Shown here: positions 63,323-64,000 of the stretch, piece by piece | Position numbering within the stretch: position 1 is the first letter of the stretch | Layout: each line of letters opens with the position of its first letter | Assembly (NCBI GenBank): GCA_937872925.1 | Contig: CALMUT010000276.1 | Location: forward strand, 1 to 64,000 | Origin: an uncultured Myxococcales bacterium | Lineage (GTDB): Bacteria; Myxococcota_A; Polyangia; Polyangiales; Polyangiaceae | Length of the DNA: 64,000 bases | Direction: 5' to 3' | Made by a program: the position numbers and the translations under genes | The notes under the pieces: model-generated | What the model was told of the DNA's origin: nothing | The model's database searches: none | Seen by the model: the letters and a program-made list of their open reading frames with translations, nothing else

Positions 63323-64000
63323 GTGAGCGCCAAGAATAAGGACACGCTTTCCGCGGACGTCTGGGGCGGACTGGCCGCCATGCTTGTCGCGCTGCCTTCG
63401 GCGATCGCCTTTGGAGTTGCCATCTACGCTCCCCTCGGTGCGGAGAGCGCCGCGATTGGCGCCATGGCCGGAATGGTCGGCGCAGTGCTGCTCGGCGTGA
63501 TCAATCCGCTCTTGGGAGGCACGCAGCGGTTGATTTCGGCTCCGTGTGCGCCGGCAGCGGCAGTCATGGGCGCACTCGTCGCAGAGCTAGCCAAAGAGCG
63601 CGAGCCCACGGCTGTGCTCCTGATGATGACCGCGGTCGCCCTGCTCTCGGGTCTCATGCAGATCGCCTACGGCGTGCTCGGAGGCGGCAAGGTGATCAAG
63701 TACATCCCGTACCCAGCGGTGTCGGGGTTCTTGAGCGGTGTCGCCGTGCTGATCTTCGTGAAGCAACTACCCGGCCTGTTGGGGGTCAGCGGCGGCACGG
63801 GCCTCCTCAGCGCGCTCAGTACACCCGAAGCATTCCGCATGCCTGCTATCGTCGTGGGGCTTGTGACCATCGGCGGCGTATTCGTCGCCCCCAAACTGGT
63901 GAAGGCCGTGCCCGCGGCCATCGTGGGCCTCGGGGCGGGTGTGCTCACGTACTTTGCGCTTTCGTTGCACGATCCGAGCTTGCGCAACCTTGCCGACAAT
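63323..64000 (+). CDS. SulP family anion permease, 3'-truncated
   Basis: The frame opens at GTG 63323, 21 bases after the kinase stop, and is open to the end of the window (226 codons). The sequence shows WGGLAAMLVALPSAIAFGVAIY at the start and AVSGFLSGVAVLIFVKQLPGLLGV, hallmarks of the SulP core, with several further membrane helices. It would carry sulfate, bicarbonate or a similar anion. The C-terminal STAS domain is not in the window. It is probably co-transcribed with the kinase. Confidence 0.85.
   Translation, partial: MSAKNKDTLSADVWGGLAAMLVALPSAIAFGVAIYAPLGAESAAIGAMAGMVGAVLLGVINPLLGGTQRLISAPCAPAAAVMGALVAELAKEREPTAVLLMMTAVALLSGLMQIAYGVLGGGKVIKYIPYPAVSGFLSGVAVLIFVKQLPGLLGVSGGTGLLSALSTPEAFRMPAIVVGLVTIGGVFVAPKLVKAVPAAIVGLGAGVLTYFALSLHDPSLRNLADN

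Overview
The window is about 64 kb of GC-rich, tightly packed bacterial DNA with no intergenic gap above 300 bases. It very probably comes from a myxobacterium, most likely of the Polyangiales/Sorangium type. The grounds are two proteins with MYXO-CTERM tails (GCGC motif, hydrophobic stretch, arginine run), several lipoproteins with long Gly/Ser/Ala linkers after the lipobox, PEGA-type proteins, an ECF sigma factor followed by a Pro/Gly-rich single-pass membrane protein, large sensor kinases, and frequent GTG/TTG starts. I saw no rRNA, tRNA, CRISPR array or intact insertion sequence.

Layout. 1-3.7 kb: C-terminal part of a cell-surface protein, an ECF sigma factor with its coupled membrane partner, and a beta-propeller lipoprotein. 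3.8-7.6 kb (minus): a flippase-like membrane protein and two radical SAM enzymes. 7.7-10.5 kb (plus): a PEGA membrane protein, two paralogous small exported proteins carrying an NLVAPD motif, and a ferritin-like di-iron protein. 10.5-17.4 kb: membrane proteins, an HTTM protein, a leucine-carboxyl-type methyltransferase, a His-rich lipoprotein, a glycosyltransferase, a bacterioferritin-like protein and a flavoprotein oxidase. 17.5-31.4 kb: mostly housekeeping (heme A synthase, PrmC, phosphohexomutase, prepilin peptidase, M6 protease, glutaredoxin, a ClpB-like unfoldase with a degenerate first ATPase domain), plus a large double radical SAM protein. 31.5-43.6 kb: a dense modification locus with a Tat-exported protein, a minimal radical SAM protein, two HxsD-like small proteins, a methyltransferase with a CxxC/C cluster domain, a halogenase-like flavoprotein, two more double radical SAM proteins, another radical SAM enzyme and two class I methyltransferases. 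43.7-64 kb: lipoproteins, an LspA paralogue, a DUF483 protein divergent from a radical SAM protein, a frameshifted nitronate monooxygenase, a pectate-lyase-like MYXO-CTERM protein, two histidine kinases, a di-haem lipoprotein, a radical SAM protein with an unknown coupled partner, a VWA lipoprotein, a beta-barrel protein, one more radical SAM enzyme and the start of a SulP permease.

The outstanding property is ten radical SAM loci holding thirteen predicted cluster-binding domains in under 57 kb. Several share a C-terminal CxxC(5)CxG(4)Y auxiliary-cluster signature. Together with HxsD-like proteins, known from the His-Xaa-Ser peptide-modification system, they point to an undescribed peptide (RiPP-like) or surface-protein modification system. 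The best candidate substrates visible are the NLVAPD repeat proteins at about 9 kb and the Tat protein at 31.5 kb. Both assignments are inference.
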